The notes beneath the pieces were generated by a model, which saw only the letters and a list, made by a program, of their open reading frames with translations, had not been told where the DNA came from and searched no databases. The position numbers and the translations under genes were made by a program. A stretch of DNA of 64,000 nt from Candidatus Saccharibacteria bacterium oral taxon 488. Lineage in GTDB: Bacteria > Patescibacteriota > Saccharimonadia > Saccharimonadales > Saccharimonadaceae. Position 1 is the first letter of the stretch. The number at the start of each line of letters is the position of its first letter. This document shows, piece by piece, positions 9,092 through 16,804 of the stretch. Where the stretch lies: the NCBI GenBank assembly GCA_013099015.1, contig CP039998.1, forward strand, positions 186,001 to 250,000. The letters are read 5' to 3'.

Positions 9092-9808
9092 ATGGATAAG
9101 GGAAAGCAGCCAACGATTTGGGGTAAACACAACTTTAACCGATTAACAGAAGAGGCGTTTCGGCGCAATAAGGAAAAAGAAAAGGCGCAAGTTGTTGGTG
9201 AAATACTAGATCACCCGGATGGCTGCGAGAAGAGCAACATAAACATTCTTAGCGATAACCCATTATCGCGTCTTAGTAGGGCGCTTGAAAAGGCCTTTGA
9301 AGTGGAGCTATCTCCTAGCGTTTGCGATACTGTTAATGTAAAACTGTTTAGCCCCCACGAACGTGTTGCCGACGATTCTTTTGTTGTGCCAATGGAAGTA
9401 AATACTTCAGTTGTGGCGCTTGATGCCTATGGACCTGGTTCCGTTGGGAGAGATGGGCCAAAGGTTGGCTCGATCTTATTGTTTAAAGTAGTGGGAAACC
9501 TTATTGAGGAGTCAGCGCCAGATATAACTGCAAAGGACTTAGCGTGGGGTGAAAACTGTGTGTTTGGTGCTTTTGTGGATGGCGACGCAATTAACTATTT
9601 TGAGATTGCTCAAACGAGTGGTGATGTCGTTCAGTCAGAATTACGTCGTAACGATCCGACAGAGGAGAATGGTCAATCTGTCGAGATGCAGGTTGTGAAA
9701 CCGGGGAAGGATCGACTTATTGTTCAAAAGCTCTCTTCTTCAAGCGATGAGGCACTCCAGCTTGAGCAAGAGTTAGACAAGTTCATGGCGTCTCGCCCTG
9801 CTCAGTAA
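9092..9808 (+). CDS. Orphan protein of unknown function
   Basis: A 238-residue acidic soluble protein. The N-terminus is basic and polar (HNFNRLTEEAFRRNKEKEK), and the centre has hydrophobic beta-type stretches. There is no signal peptide, membrane segment or recognised motif. AAGGAG precedes the ATG by about ten bases. It is monocistronic, with its own promoter, and followed at once by the rpsB promoter. Confidence 0.75.
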   Translation: MDKGKQPTIWGKHNFNRLTEEAFRRNKEKEKAQVVGEILDHPDGCEKSNINILSDNPLSRLSRALEKAFEVELSPSVCDTVNVKLFSPHERVADDSFVVPMEVNTSVVALDAYGPGSVGRDGPKVGSILLFKVVGNLIEESAPDITAKDLAWGENCVFGAFVDGDAINYFEIAQTSGDVVQSELRRNDPTEENGQSVEMQVVKPGKDRLIVQKLSSSSDEALQLEQELDKFMASRPAQ

Positions 9809-9812
9809 TCGG

Positions 9813-9841
9813 TTGCTTTTGGTGTCGACTCGTGTTAAAAT
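9813..9841 (+). promoter_or_regulatory. Promoter of rpsB-tsf
   Basis: TTGCTT (9813-9818), 17 bases, TGT-TAAAAT (9836-9841). It produces a leader of about 68 bases containing the hairpin at 9870-9895. Confidence 0.6.
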
Positions 9842-9869
9842 GACGGGGTAACTAAATATAACGACACAG

Positions 9870-9895
9870 CCCGTCGCAGCTCCAAAAGCGGCGGG
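9870..9895 (+). promoter_or_regulatory. Structured rpsB leader with loop complementary to the ribosome site
   Basis: CCCGTCGC (9870-9877) pairs with GCGGCGGG (9888-9895) around a ten-base loop containing GCTCC (9879-9883). That loop can pair with the GGAGT ribosome site at 9905-9909. The arrangement would allow a pseudoknot that hides the ribosome site and resembles leaders through which ribosomal proteins repress their own mRNA. The structure is seen by eye; the regulation is inference. Confidence 0.5.
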
Positions 9896-9915
9896 CGAGG
9901 AAAAGGAGTAACCTA

Positions 9916-10644
9916 ATGTCTGTAACAGTAGACATAAAAGCTTTATTTGAAGCTGGTGTTCATTTTGGACACAAAACCAGCCGCTGGCACCCGAAGATGG
10001 CGCCGTATATTCATTCAAAACGCCAGGATAGTCATATTATTGATTTGGCAAAGACGGCTGAGGCACTAGAGAAGGCGCTGCCGGAGTTGACGAAAATCGC
10101 CGCTAGCGGTAAGAAGGTACTATTTGTCGGTACGAAAAAACAAGCCAAGGACGTGGTACGTCAAGCGGCCGAGAGCATCAACCAGCCGTACGTGGTTGAG
10201 CGCTGGATTGGCGGTATGCTGACCAATGGTGCAACAATTGCTCAGCAGATCAAGAAGCTGAAGAGCCTCGAGAAGCGTATGGCCTCGGGTGATCTCGAGA
10301 AGCGCTACAACAAGCTAGAGGTGCAGCGTTTTCAAGAAGAAATTGATAACTTGAACTTCAAATATGGTGGCATCAAGAACTTGATGGGTAAGCCAGGCGC
10401 CGTGGTCGTGGTTGACGCGTTGACTGACGCGAATGCGGTGCGCGAGGCGGAAGCCCTGGGCATCCCAGTATTTGCCGTGGTTGATACCAATGTTAATCCA
10501 ACGGGCATCGACTACGTCATTCCGGGCAATGACGATGCGATCAAGAGTATCCAGCAGCTGCTGGACTACTTCACGGCGGCCGTAGCTGAGGGCGCGGGTA
10601 GCGTGAAGGCTGAAGAAAAACCAGTGAAAAAAGAGGAGAAATAG
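9916..10644 (+). CDS. rpsB: Ribosomal protein S2
   Basis: A 242-residue S2 with the family N-terminus (LFEAGVHFGHKTSRWHPKM), the PYVVERWIGGMLTN segment, and DALTDANAVREA and AVVDTNVNP near the C-terminus. It binds the 30S head-body junction. The tail is Lys/Glu-rich. AAAAGGAG lies before the ATG. It is followed after one base by tsf, the usual operon. Confidence 0.97.
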   Translation: MSVTVDIKALFEAGVHFGHKTSRWHPKMAPYIHSKRQDSHIIDLAKTAEALEKALPELTKIAASGKKVLFVGTKKQAKDVVRQAAESINQPYVVERWIGGMLTNGATIAQQIKKLKSLEKRMASGDLEKRYNKLEVQRFQEEIDNLNFKYGGIKNLMGKPGAVVVVDALTDANAVREAEALGIPVFAVVDTNVNPTGIDYVIPGNDDAIKSIQQLLDYFTAAVAEGAGSVKAEEKPVKKEEK

Positions 10645-10645
10645 G

Positions 10646-11242
10646 ATGGGAGTTTCTGTCGATGACATTAAAAAACTGCGCGAATTAACTGGCGTGGGCT
10701 TGACTGATGCAAAGAAGGCGCTGGTCGAGACTGATGGCGATTTTGACAAGGCGCTGGAGGCGATGCGTAAAAAAGGCTTGACCAAGGCTGAGAAAAAAGG
10801 CGACCGCGAGGCGCGCGAAGGCTTGATTGAGGGTTATGTGCACTCGGGCCGAATTGGCGTGGTGGTTGAAGTGAACTGTGAGACCGACTTCGTGGCGCGA
10901 CTGGATGATTTTAAGACGTTGGCGCACGAAATCGCTATGCAGATTGCGGCCATGAGTCCGAAGTATGTTTCTGAGGCGGATATTCCGGCTGAGGAAATGG
11001 AGCGGGTTAGGACAGAGCTAATGGCCAGCGAGGCATTGGCAAGCAAGCCTGAAGAAATGCGTGAAAAAATCGTTGAAGGTCAATTGAAAAAGCACTTTGT
11101 CGAACAGGTATTGATGAGCCAGGCATACATCTTGGACGATTCTAAGACAGTTGAGCAGCATATTAAGGAAGCGATCGCTAAACTCGGCGAGAACATCGTG
11201 GTGCGTCAGTTCAGGCGAATTGAGCTGGGCGTGAGCGAGTAA
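10646..11242 (+). CDS. tsf: Elongation factor Ts
   Basis: EF-Ts recycles EF-Tu-GDP to EF-Tu-GTP. The 198-residue protein has the N-terminal UBA-like domain (VDDIKKLRELTGVGLTDAKKAL) and the core with VEVNCETDFVAR. The length is that of the short form with a single core subdomain, as known from Thermus, rather than the roughly 280 residues of E. coli. It starts one base after the rpsB stop and uses GGAG within the rpsB end. A terminator follows. Confidence 0.96.
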   Translation: MGVSVDDIKKLRELTGVGLTDAKKALVETDGDFDKALEAMRKKGLTKAEKKGDREAREGLIEGYVHSGRIGVVVEVNCETDFVARLDDFKTLAHEIAMQIAAMSPKYVSEADIPAEEMERVRTELMASEALASKPEEMREKIVEGQLKKHFVEQVLMSQAYILDDSKTVEQHIKEAIAKLGENIVVRQFRRIELGVSE

Positions 11243-11269
11243 CATCGTTACGCTTTGGCTCAGCATGAT

Positions 11270-11294
11270 AAATCCCGCCAAAATGGCGGGATTT
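11270..11294. terminator. Terminator between tsf and recF
   Basis: An 11-base stem with core AATCCCGCCA (11271-11280) and TGGCGGGATT (11284-11293) around an AAA loop, with T residues on the right side. It touches the recF stop codon and can end transcription from both sides. Confidence 0.8.
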
Positions 11295-12349
11295 TAGCGT
11301 GTTGAGATTATCCGGCAATCATCTCTCTGGTGGCGGGCGTCGGTGGTGGTGACCACGAATTGATGATGTTGGATGGTTTCTTGGAGAAGTTTTTCACGGG
11401 TTGCGTCTAGTTCGGAAAAGACATCGTCTAGCAGGATGAGCGGCCGTGATCGGCTAGCTTTTGTTTGCAGTTCCAGCTCGAGCAGTTTGAAAGCCAGCAT
11501 AATGGTGCGCATTTCGCCGCGCGAGGCGACTTTGATGGCTGGTTGATTATGGAGGAAAATCGCAAAATCTTCGCGGTGCGGGCCGGCCGAGGTGTGGCCT
11601 GTGGTGATTTCATAGTCGCGGGCGCGCTGCAGGTGGTCGAGAAGTGCTTGTTCATATTGATCAAGCGACACACTGGCTTGATAGGCGGCCATAAAAGCTG
11701 TCTTGCGTCCTGCCAGCGCTGCATATACATTACTCAGCGTCATCTCATGTTTAGCCAGGAACTCAGCGCGGGCTTGGGCGATGTGGGTCGCTAGCTGGAC
11801 GAACTTAATGTCCCAGGCAAAGAGATGATCACGCCAGTTTTGGGTCGTCTCGTGGGGATGTTTTAGTAGTTCATTGCGCTGGAGCAAGGTTCGATGAAAG
11901 GCACGGAGCGTGGCTTCGTATTGAGCATCCAGTCGCGACAGCATACCATCCAGAAAATCCCGCCGCCGCGATGGCGAGGAAGAGATGAGTCGTAGCTCGC
12001 TCGGCTCAAACAGAACGACCGGCAGGCGATGTTTACGGGGAAGGAGTTTGCTGCGGCTATCGTTAATCGTAAATTCTTTATTTATCGTGCCGTCAGCCGT
12101 GCGGAGAAGTTGGAGGCGCCGAGAGGTGTTATCGGTTTCGAGGTGGATGATGGTTTGCGCTTGGTCGTGCTGCATGCAATCAGTGAGGCTGCCGCGAAAG
12201 CTACTGCCGCGGAGGGCGACGTATATCGCTTCGAGCAAGTTTGTCTTGCCGGTACCGTTTGGTCCAATGATGACGGTACCGCCCGGTGCGAGCGTTGTCT
12301 CATAGAGGCTGTAGGAGCGAAAATGATATAGTTTAATGTGTGTTATCAC
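11294..12349 (-). CDS. recF: DNA replication and repair protein RecF
   Basis: RecF is an SMC-like ATPase that loads RecA at gaps together with RecO and RecR; recO is also in this window (58183). The 351-residue protein has Walker A (GPNGTGKT, 29-36), the signature region, and Walker B (LILLDDVFSELD) near the C-terminus. It starts at GTG 12349, 8 bases after a TATAAT box, a leaderless GTG start. Unlike the common dnaA-dnaN-recF-gyrB context it sits alone beside tsf. Confidence 0.95.
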   Translation of the reverse strand: MITHIKLYHFRSYSLYETTLAPGGTVIIGPNGTGKTNLLEAIYVALRGSSFRGSLTDCMQHDQAQTIIHLETDNTSRRLQLLRTADGTINKEFTINDSRSKLLPRKHRLPVVLFEPSELRLISSSPSRRRDFLDGMLSRLDAQYEATLRAFHRTLLQRNELLKHPHETTQNWRDHLFAWDIKFVQLATHIAQARAEFLAKHEMTLSNVYAALAGRKTAFMAAYQASVSLDQYEQALLDHLQRARDYEITTGHTSAGPHREDFAIFLHNQPAIKVASRGEMRTIMLAFKLLELELQTKASRSRPLILLDDVFSELDATREKLLQETIQHHQFVVTTTDARHQRDDCRIISTR

Positions 12350-12357
12350 TAACGATA

Positions 12358-12363
12358 ATTATA
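12358..12363 (-). promoter_or_regulatory. Extended -10 box of recF (leaderless GTG)
   Basis: TGA-TATAAT on the minus strand with 8 bases to GTG 12349. It abuts the stop codon of the gene upstream (12364). Confidence 0.65.
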
Positions 12364-13017
12364 TCACGCGGCTTCTGGCGAGGTTAGTTCCGCATATGGA
12401 TCGGCTACCCGTTGGAGATTTTTTTGGTCTTCTGGATCGATGAGCTCTGGATGAGAGAGAATGCTATGTTTAATGTGGGTTTCATGCAGCGAAAGGGGAC
12501 GTTGCATATTTCTATATTCGGGCGGTAGGTCTTGCTCGCTGCCACTAGTAATATCGTTTTTGATGACACATTCCCACGTGTCGGGCGCGCTCTCGATGAG
12601 CTTGACATGGTGAGTGCCAGTGACGCCCAAGTAATCAATAGGCATTGGCGGAAATTCAATGGTTACTCGTGGTGTTTCGGGGTGCTCCTCCATATACCAG
12701 TCTTCTGCACGGCGGATGGTGAATTCTTGTCCCTCGTATCTAACTTTTACGGTCTTGAAGCCGTCGGGGTGTTCCTTATCGGCATCAAGAGTGTTGTCTT
12801 TTTCAGCGGCGATCGCGGTAGCCTCACCGAAGAACTGACGACTTTCATCTTGGTCGCCTGGTGTTTTCACGTCGCCAGTAGGCTCGTTGATACCATCCGG
12901 GAGATTACCGTAAAGTTTTGCATTATAGTTACCGTTGCGTGCTGCAACTTCCTCAGGACTAAGCGGTGACGCTTCCGTCTCTCCAGTTTGCGTTAGTCGC
13001 TCAATATCGTAGGCCAT
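12364..13017 (-). CDS. Orphan acidic protein of unknown function
   Basis: A 217-residue acidic soluble protein. The first 70 residues are low in hydrophobic residues and likely disordered, followed by a compact middle region (FKTVKVRYEGQEFTIRRAEDWY) and a C-terminal helical part. No domain was recognised. A palindrome ACGTTAACGT (13041-13050) lies upstream beside a TATAAC box and could be an operator. Transcribed in the same direction as recF, but recF has its own promoter. Confidence 0.75.
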   Translation of the reverse strand: MAYDIERLTQTGETEASPLSPEEVAARNGNYNAKLYGNLPDGINEPTGDVKTPGDQDESRQFFGEATAIAAEKDNTLDADKEHPDGFKTVKVRYEGQEFTIRRAEDWYMEEHPETPRVTIEFPPMPIDYLGVTGTHHVKLIESAPDTWECVIKNDITSGSEQDLPPEYRNMQRPLSLHETHIKHSILSHPELIDPEDQKNLQRVADPYAELTSPEAA

Positions 13018-13108
13018 CTTCTAAGTTTTTGTTTAGTTATACGTTAACGTTTTAATTTTAGCATGAATGTTTGGATAAGTCAAGCAGACAACCTTGCCAC
13101 TAGTCTGT

Positions 13109-13114
13109 TATAAT
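13109..13114 (+). promoter_or_regulatory. Extended -10 box of the frr operon
   Basis: TGT-TATAAT followed by a short leader of roughly 18 bases with GGGAGG before the frr ATG at 13139. This operon is leadered, unlike most single genes here. Confidence 0.6.
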
Positions 13115-13138
13115 GGATGACAGATAACGGGAGGAAAT

Positions 13139-13693
13139 ATGTTTGACACACAACCATATGAGGATAAAATGGCGCAGGCGTTTGGTCATTTTCAGGACGA
13201 GCTGAAAAAAGTACGGACTGGCCGGGCGCATGCTGGGATGCTGGATGGCGTGATGGTGGAGGCGTACGGGGCGCGGATGCCGCTCAATCAAGTGGCAAAT
13301 GTGACAGCACCGGAGGCGCAGATGTTACTGGTGACGCCGTTTGATCCGAATAATATTACGGCAATTTCGGCAGCGATTCGCGACAACCAGAGTTTGGGTT
13401 TTAATCCGTCCGATGATGGACGGGTGGTGCGCGTGCCAGTGCCAGCGCTGACTGAGGAGCGCCGCAAGCAACTAGTCAAGCAAGTCAGTGAAAAGGTCGA
13501 AGAAGCGCGGATCGCTATGCGGACGATTCGGCAGGACGCATTGAAAGAGGCCAAGCGGATGAAGGATGCCAAGGAACTCGGCGAGGACGATCTCAAGCGG
13601 GTTGAGAAAGAAATTGACGCGCTGATGAGTAAGGTGCAGGCACAAATTGACGAAGCGTTTAAGGCAAAAGAAAAGGACGTGTTGACGGTTTGA
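13139..13693 (+). CDS. frr: Ribosome recycling factor
   Basis: RRF splits post-termination ribosomes with EF-G. The length of 184 residues is normal. Family features are KVRTGRAHAGMLDGV near the N-terminus, the second-domain region (LVTPFDPNNITAISAAI), and the helix-bundle segment (EERRKQLVKQVSEKVEEARIAMR). GGGAGG lies 6 bases before the ATG. It opens the frr-uppS-rseP-proS operon; the stop overlaps the next start. Confidence 0.97.
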   Translation: MFDTQPYEDKMAQAFGHFQDELKKVRTGRAHAGMLDGVMVEAYGARMPLNQVANVTAPEAQMLLVTPFDPNNITAISAAIRDNQSLGFNPSDDGRVVRVPVPALTEERRKQLVKQVSEKVEEARIAMRTIRQDALKEAKRMKDAKELGEDDLKRVEKEIDALMSKVQAQIDEAFKAKEKDVLTV

Positions 13694-14109
13694 TGAGTCA
13701 GACATTTGCCGAGCGCGTAAAAGAGTTAGGGCTGCCGCTGGATCAGATGATTATCATTGGCAGCGGTATTTTGGATCAACTAGGAATCCGTCAGTCTGCT
13801 GATATTGATGTGGCGGCAGGTCAAGCGGTATTAGAAGAAATTGCTCGTAGTGGTGGCTGGGCCGAAAAGCTTGATAAAAATCAACGCCAGTATTTGGTGA
13901 AGCGTGATGGATCGGCCGAGATCTGGGATGGCTGGGAGATTGATGGGCGAGTCGTTGAGTACGACGAGTTACTAGACTACGCGGTGGAATATGACGGTGT
14001 GAAGTTTGTCAATCTAGATTTTCTGCGGCGCTGGAAAAACTGGCGCGGGCGCGAAAAAGATATACAGGATGTGAGGTTGATTGATGAGTGGAGGGCGAAA
14101 CATGAGTGA
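13693..14109 (+). CDS. Putative nucleotidyltransferase-fold protein
   Basis: A 138-residue protein with GSG near residue 24 and DIDVA at about 38-42, the GS...D-x-D spacing of the nucleotidyltransferase superfamily. The rest (VEYDELLDYAVEYDGVKFVNLDFL) resembles small NTase-like proteins that recognise a partner. The assignment is by motif only. ATG 13693 overlaps the frr stop as TGATG; a TTG three bases earlier is in frame. It is translationally coupled inside the frr-uppS operon, an unusual place for such a protein. Confidence 0.5.
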   Translation: MSQTFAERVKELGLPLDQMIIIGSGILDQLGIRQSADIDVAAGQAVLEEIARSGGWAEKLDKNQRQYLVKRDGSAEIWDGWEIDGRVVEYDELLDYAVEYDGVKFVNLDFLRRWKNWRGREKDIQDVRLIDEWRAKHE

Positions 14110-14797
14110 AAAAACAGAATTGCCGAGGCACGTTGGCTTTATCGTTGACGGTAATCGCCGCTGGGCGAAGAAACACGGGCTGCCGGCTTATGAGGGGCAT
14201 TTTGCGGGATACAACAGCCTGAAGGATGTGCTACTGGAGACGTTGCGTCGCGGCGTGAAGTATGCCAGCGCGTATGTGTTTAGTACAGAAAATTGGAAGC
14301 GCTCCGAGGAGGAGGTCGGGCATTTGATGGGTTTGCTGCTCAAGGTGCTGGAGTCAGACGTGCCAATATTTTTGGAGCACAATGTGCGGATGCGGGTGAT
14401 TGGTTCACGCGAGGGGTTGTCAGAGACCTTGCGAAAAGCGATTGAGCGAGCCGAGGAGCGAACGCGGAATTTGACGGGCGGCGAGCTGCTTTTGTGCCTT
14501 AATTACGGCGGGCATTTGGAAATTGCCGATGCGGTTAAAAAAATTGTTCAGTCGGGTGTGGTAGCCGAAGAGGTGACGCCAGAACTGATCGCTCAGAACT
14601 TGTATGCACCGGAAGTGCCACCGTGTGACCTTATCGTGCGAACAAGCGGCGAACAGCGATTGAGTAATTTCATGCTGTGGCGGGCGGCATATAGCGAGCT
14701 AATGTTCATCGAGAAAAACTGGCCAGACATGACAACAAAAGATGTGGAGTTCATTCTGGAGGAGTACAAAAAACGTAATCGGCGCTTTGGAGGGTAA
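14102..14797 (+). CDS. uppS: Isoprenyl transferase (undecaprenyl diphosphate synthase)
   Basis: Cis-prenyltransferase that elongates farnesyl diphosphate with isopentenyl diphosphate to the C55 lipid carrier for wall polymers. The 231-residue protein has FIVDGNRRWA with the catalytic Asp16, the SAYVFSTENWKR segment, and the C-terminal RTSGEQRLSNF box. ATG 14102 follows GGAGGG and overlaps the previous gene by 8 bases. No isoprenoid precursor gene (such as dxr) accompanies it, so precursors may come from elsewhere or from a host. Confidence 0.95.
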   Translation: MSEKTELPRHVGFIVDGNRRWAKKHGLPAYEGHFAGYNSLKDVLLETLRRGVKYASAYVFSTENWKRSEEEVGHLMGLLLKVLESDVPIFLEHNVRMRVIGSREGLSETLRKAIERAEERTRNLTGGELLLCLNYGGHLEIADAVKKIVQSGVVAEEVTPELIAQNLYAPEVPPCDLIVRTSGEQRLSNFMLWRAAYSELMFIEKNWPDMTTKDVEFILEEYKKRNRRFGG

Positions 14798-14799
14798 TA

Positions 14800-15966
14800 A
14801 TGGTGTTCATTGGAATTTTGGTTGGGCTGATCATATTAGTTTTATTGGTAGTGGTGCATGAATTGGGGCACGCGATCGTGGCGCGGCGCAATGGTGTGGT
14901 GGTTGAGGAATTCGGTATCGGCTTCCCACCGGCTGCGAAAAAATGGCGGCCTAAAAAGAGCTTTCTCGGCAAGAATGTGGTGTTTAGTCTAAACTGGCTG
15001 CCGCTCGGCGGGTTCGTCAAGCTGAAGGGTGAATACGATTCGGCCGAAGGCGCGGGGACGTATGGCGGCGCTACTTTTTGGGTAAAGACCAAGATTTTAT
15101 TAGCCGGCGTGATGATGAATTGGCTGACGGCCGTCGTGCTGTTCATAATATTGGCGCTCGTGGGGATGCCAAAAATTTTACCACAGCAGGCAGTGCTGCC
15201 ATTTGATTCACGGGTGGAGCGTTCAACACTGACGGTGGCGCGAGTGACACCAGGCTCGCCGGCAGAAAAGGTTGGCCTTCAGCGTGGCGATGAGGTGCGA
15301 AAGATCGGCGATCATAATGTGGCAACACCAGCCGAACTGTCAGCAGCGACGAAAGCACAGGCTGGTCGCGAGGTGACGATTGAGCTGGTGCGCAGCGGTC
15401 AGACACTCACCAAGCAGGTTAAATTGCAAACTGCCGACCAAGCAAAAAATGGCGGCTATCTCGGTGTCGGCCCGCAACAGACAGAAACGATTCACAGTAC
15501 TTGGTCGGCGCCGATCGCAGCAGTGGTGACCACGGGGCAATTGACGTATGAGACGGTGGCGGGCGTTGGTTCAATTCTCATAAAAACGATTAACGGGACG
15601 GTCGGGCAATTAGTTGGCTCGCCAGAATCTCGCCAGGCGGCCAAGGCTGATCTAGCGGCAGTTGGTGAAAGCGTGGCCGGGCCGGTTGGTATCTTGGGTG
15701 TGCTGTTTCCGTCAGTGCTGAGTTCTGGTGTGACGCAGATTTTATTGCTGGCGGCAATCATTTCGCTGACGCTAGCGGTGATGAATGTGCTGCCAATTCC
15801 GGCGCTGGACGGCGGGCGGTGGTTCACAATGGCGGGCTTTAAATTATTCAAGAAAAAATTGACCAAAGAGCGTGAGGAAACGATTCAGGGCATTGGTTTT
15901 TTGGTACTGATGGCGCTGACGGTTTTAGTGACGTGGAGTGACATCACGAAGGTATTAAGGGGATAA
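14800..15966 (+). CDS. rseP: RIP metalloprotease RseP (site-2 protease, M50)
   Basis: Intramembrane zinc protease that cleaves membrane anchors such as anti-sigma factors and signal peptide remnants. The 388-residue protein has HELGH (His20, Glu21, His24) in the first membrane segment, a PDZ domain at about 140-210 (GSPAEKVGLQRGDEV), and the C-terminal zinc ligand region PIPALDGGRW. It starts 3 bases after uppS with GGAGG. It keeps the common bacterial position between uppS and proS although cdsA and dxr are missing. Confidence 0.95.
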   Translation: MVFIGILVGLIILVLLVVVHELGHAIVARRNGVVVEEFGIGFPPAAKKWRPKKSFLGKNVVFSLNWLPLGGFVKLKGEYDSAEGAGTYGGATFWVKTKILLAGVMMNWLTAVVLFIILALVGMPKILPQQAVLPFDSRVERSTLTVARVTPGSPAEKVGLQRGDEVRKIGDHNVATPAELSAATKAQAGREVTIELVRSGQTLTKQVKLQTADQAKNGGYLGVGPQQTETIHSTWSAPIAAVVTTGQLTYETVAGVGSILIKTINGTVGQLVGSPESRQAAKADLAAVGESVAGPVGILGVLFPSVLSSGVTQILLLAAIISLTLAVMNVLPIPALDGGRWFTMAGFKLFKKKLTKEREETIQGIGFLVLMALTVLVTWSDITKVLRG

Positions 15967-15969
15967 AAT

Positions 15970-16803
15970 ATGAGAAAGCGGGCGAGAAGTGAAAAAACCC
16001 AGTCGACAAAGGGGCGGCTGAATAAAAATAATTGGTGGCTGCTCATCGCGCTGCCAGTGTGGACGTATGCGGCGTTTTGGATGGCGCAGTTAATTGTACT
16101 TGGCCTAGTGTGGGTATTGCATCGGGTCGGCGTGCCGCTTGGTTCGGTGAATGAGGTGCTGCTGAACGCGACGGGCTCGGTCGTTGTGTATGTACTGGCG
16201 GTGACCTTGGTGGTAGGCCTGCCGTTTTATGTCCGTCGCCGCCGGACGACGCTGAAAGAAATGGGAGTGACCGATTGGCCGTCGTGGTGGGACGTGGTGA
16301 TTACACCGGCAGCCTTTATTGTATACACGATTTGTTCAGCGGTGTTTTTAACAGTGGTGACTAAACTGATAGCAATTGATATTCACCAGCCACAAGCACT
16401 GCCATTCTCGCAGTCAATGCTCGGTACCCAGTGGCAATATATCGCGGCATTTATGACGATAGCAGTATTGGCGCCAGTGGCGGAAGAACTACTCTTTCGC
16501 GGTTATTTGTATGGTAAATTGCGGCGGACGGCACCAGTTTGGATGGCGGTTTTGATCACCAGCCTGACGTTTGGGGCAGCGCATTTGTGGGGAGGCAGCG
16601 GGTCGCTGCAGTGGGCGGTCGCGGTAGACACCTTTGTGCTGAGTATCGTGATGAGCCTAGCGCGGGAGTATACCGGCGCGATCTGGGTGCCAGTTTTGAT
16701 GCATATCGCGAAAAACAGCATCGCCTTTTATGCGTTATACGTTAATCCAAATCTTTTAGAGCAACTAAAGTCGGCGCTGCTGCCGCTCATTGGAGGAATA
16801 TAA
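15970..16803 (+). CDS. CPBP family intramembrane metalloprotease
   Basis: CAAX-protease/bacteriocin-processing family. The 277-residue protein is polytopic and carries the three family motifs: EELLFRGYLY (EExxxR), a second motif with His in FGAAHLWGG, and a third in VLMHIAKNS. The family removes C-terminal peptides or processes and resists small peptides. It lies between rseP and proS in the same operon with 3-base spacing, an insertion into an otherwise ancient string. Confidence 0.9.
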   Translation: MRKRARSEKTQSTKGRLNKNNWWLLIALPVWTYAAFWMAQLIVLGLVWVLHRVGVPLGSVNEVLLNATGSVVVYVLAVTLVVGLPFYVRRRRTTLKEMGVTDWPSWWDVVITPAAFIVYTICSAVFLTVVTKLIAIDIHQPQALPFSQSMLGTQWQYIAAFMTIAVLAPVAEELLFRGYLYGKLRRTAPVWMAVLITSLTFGAAHLWGGSGSLQWAVAVDTFVLSIVMSLAREYTGAIWVPVLMHIAKNSIAFYALYVNPNLLEQLKSALLPLIGGI

Positions 16804-16804
16804 G

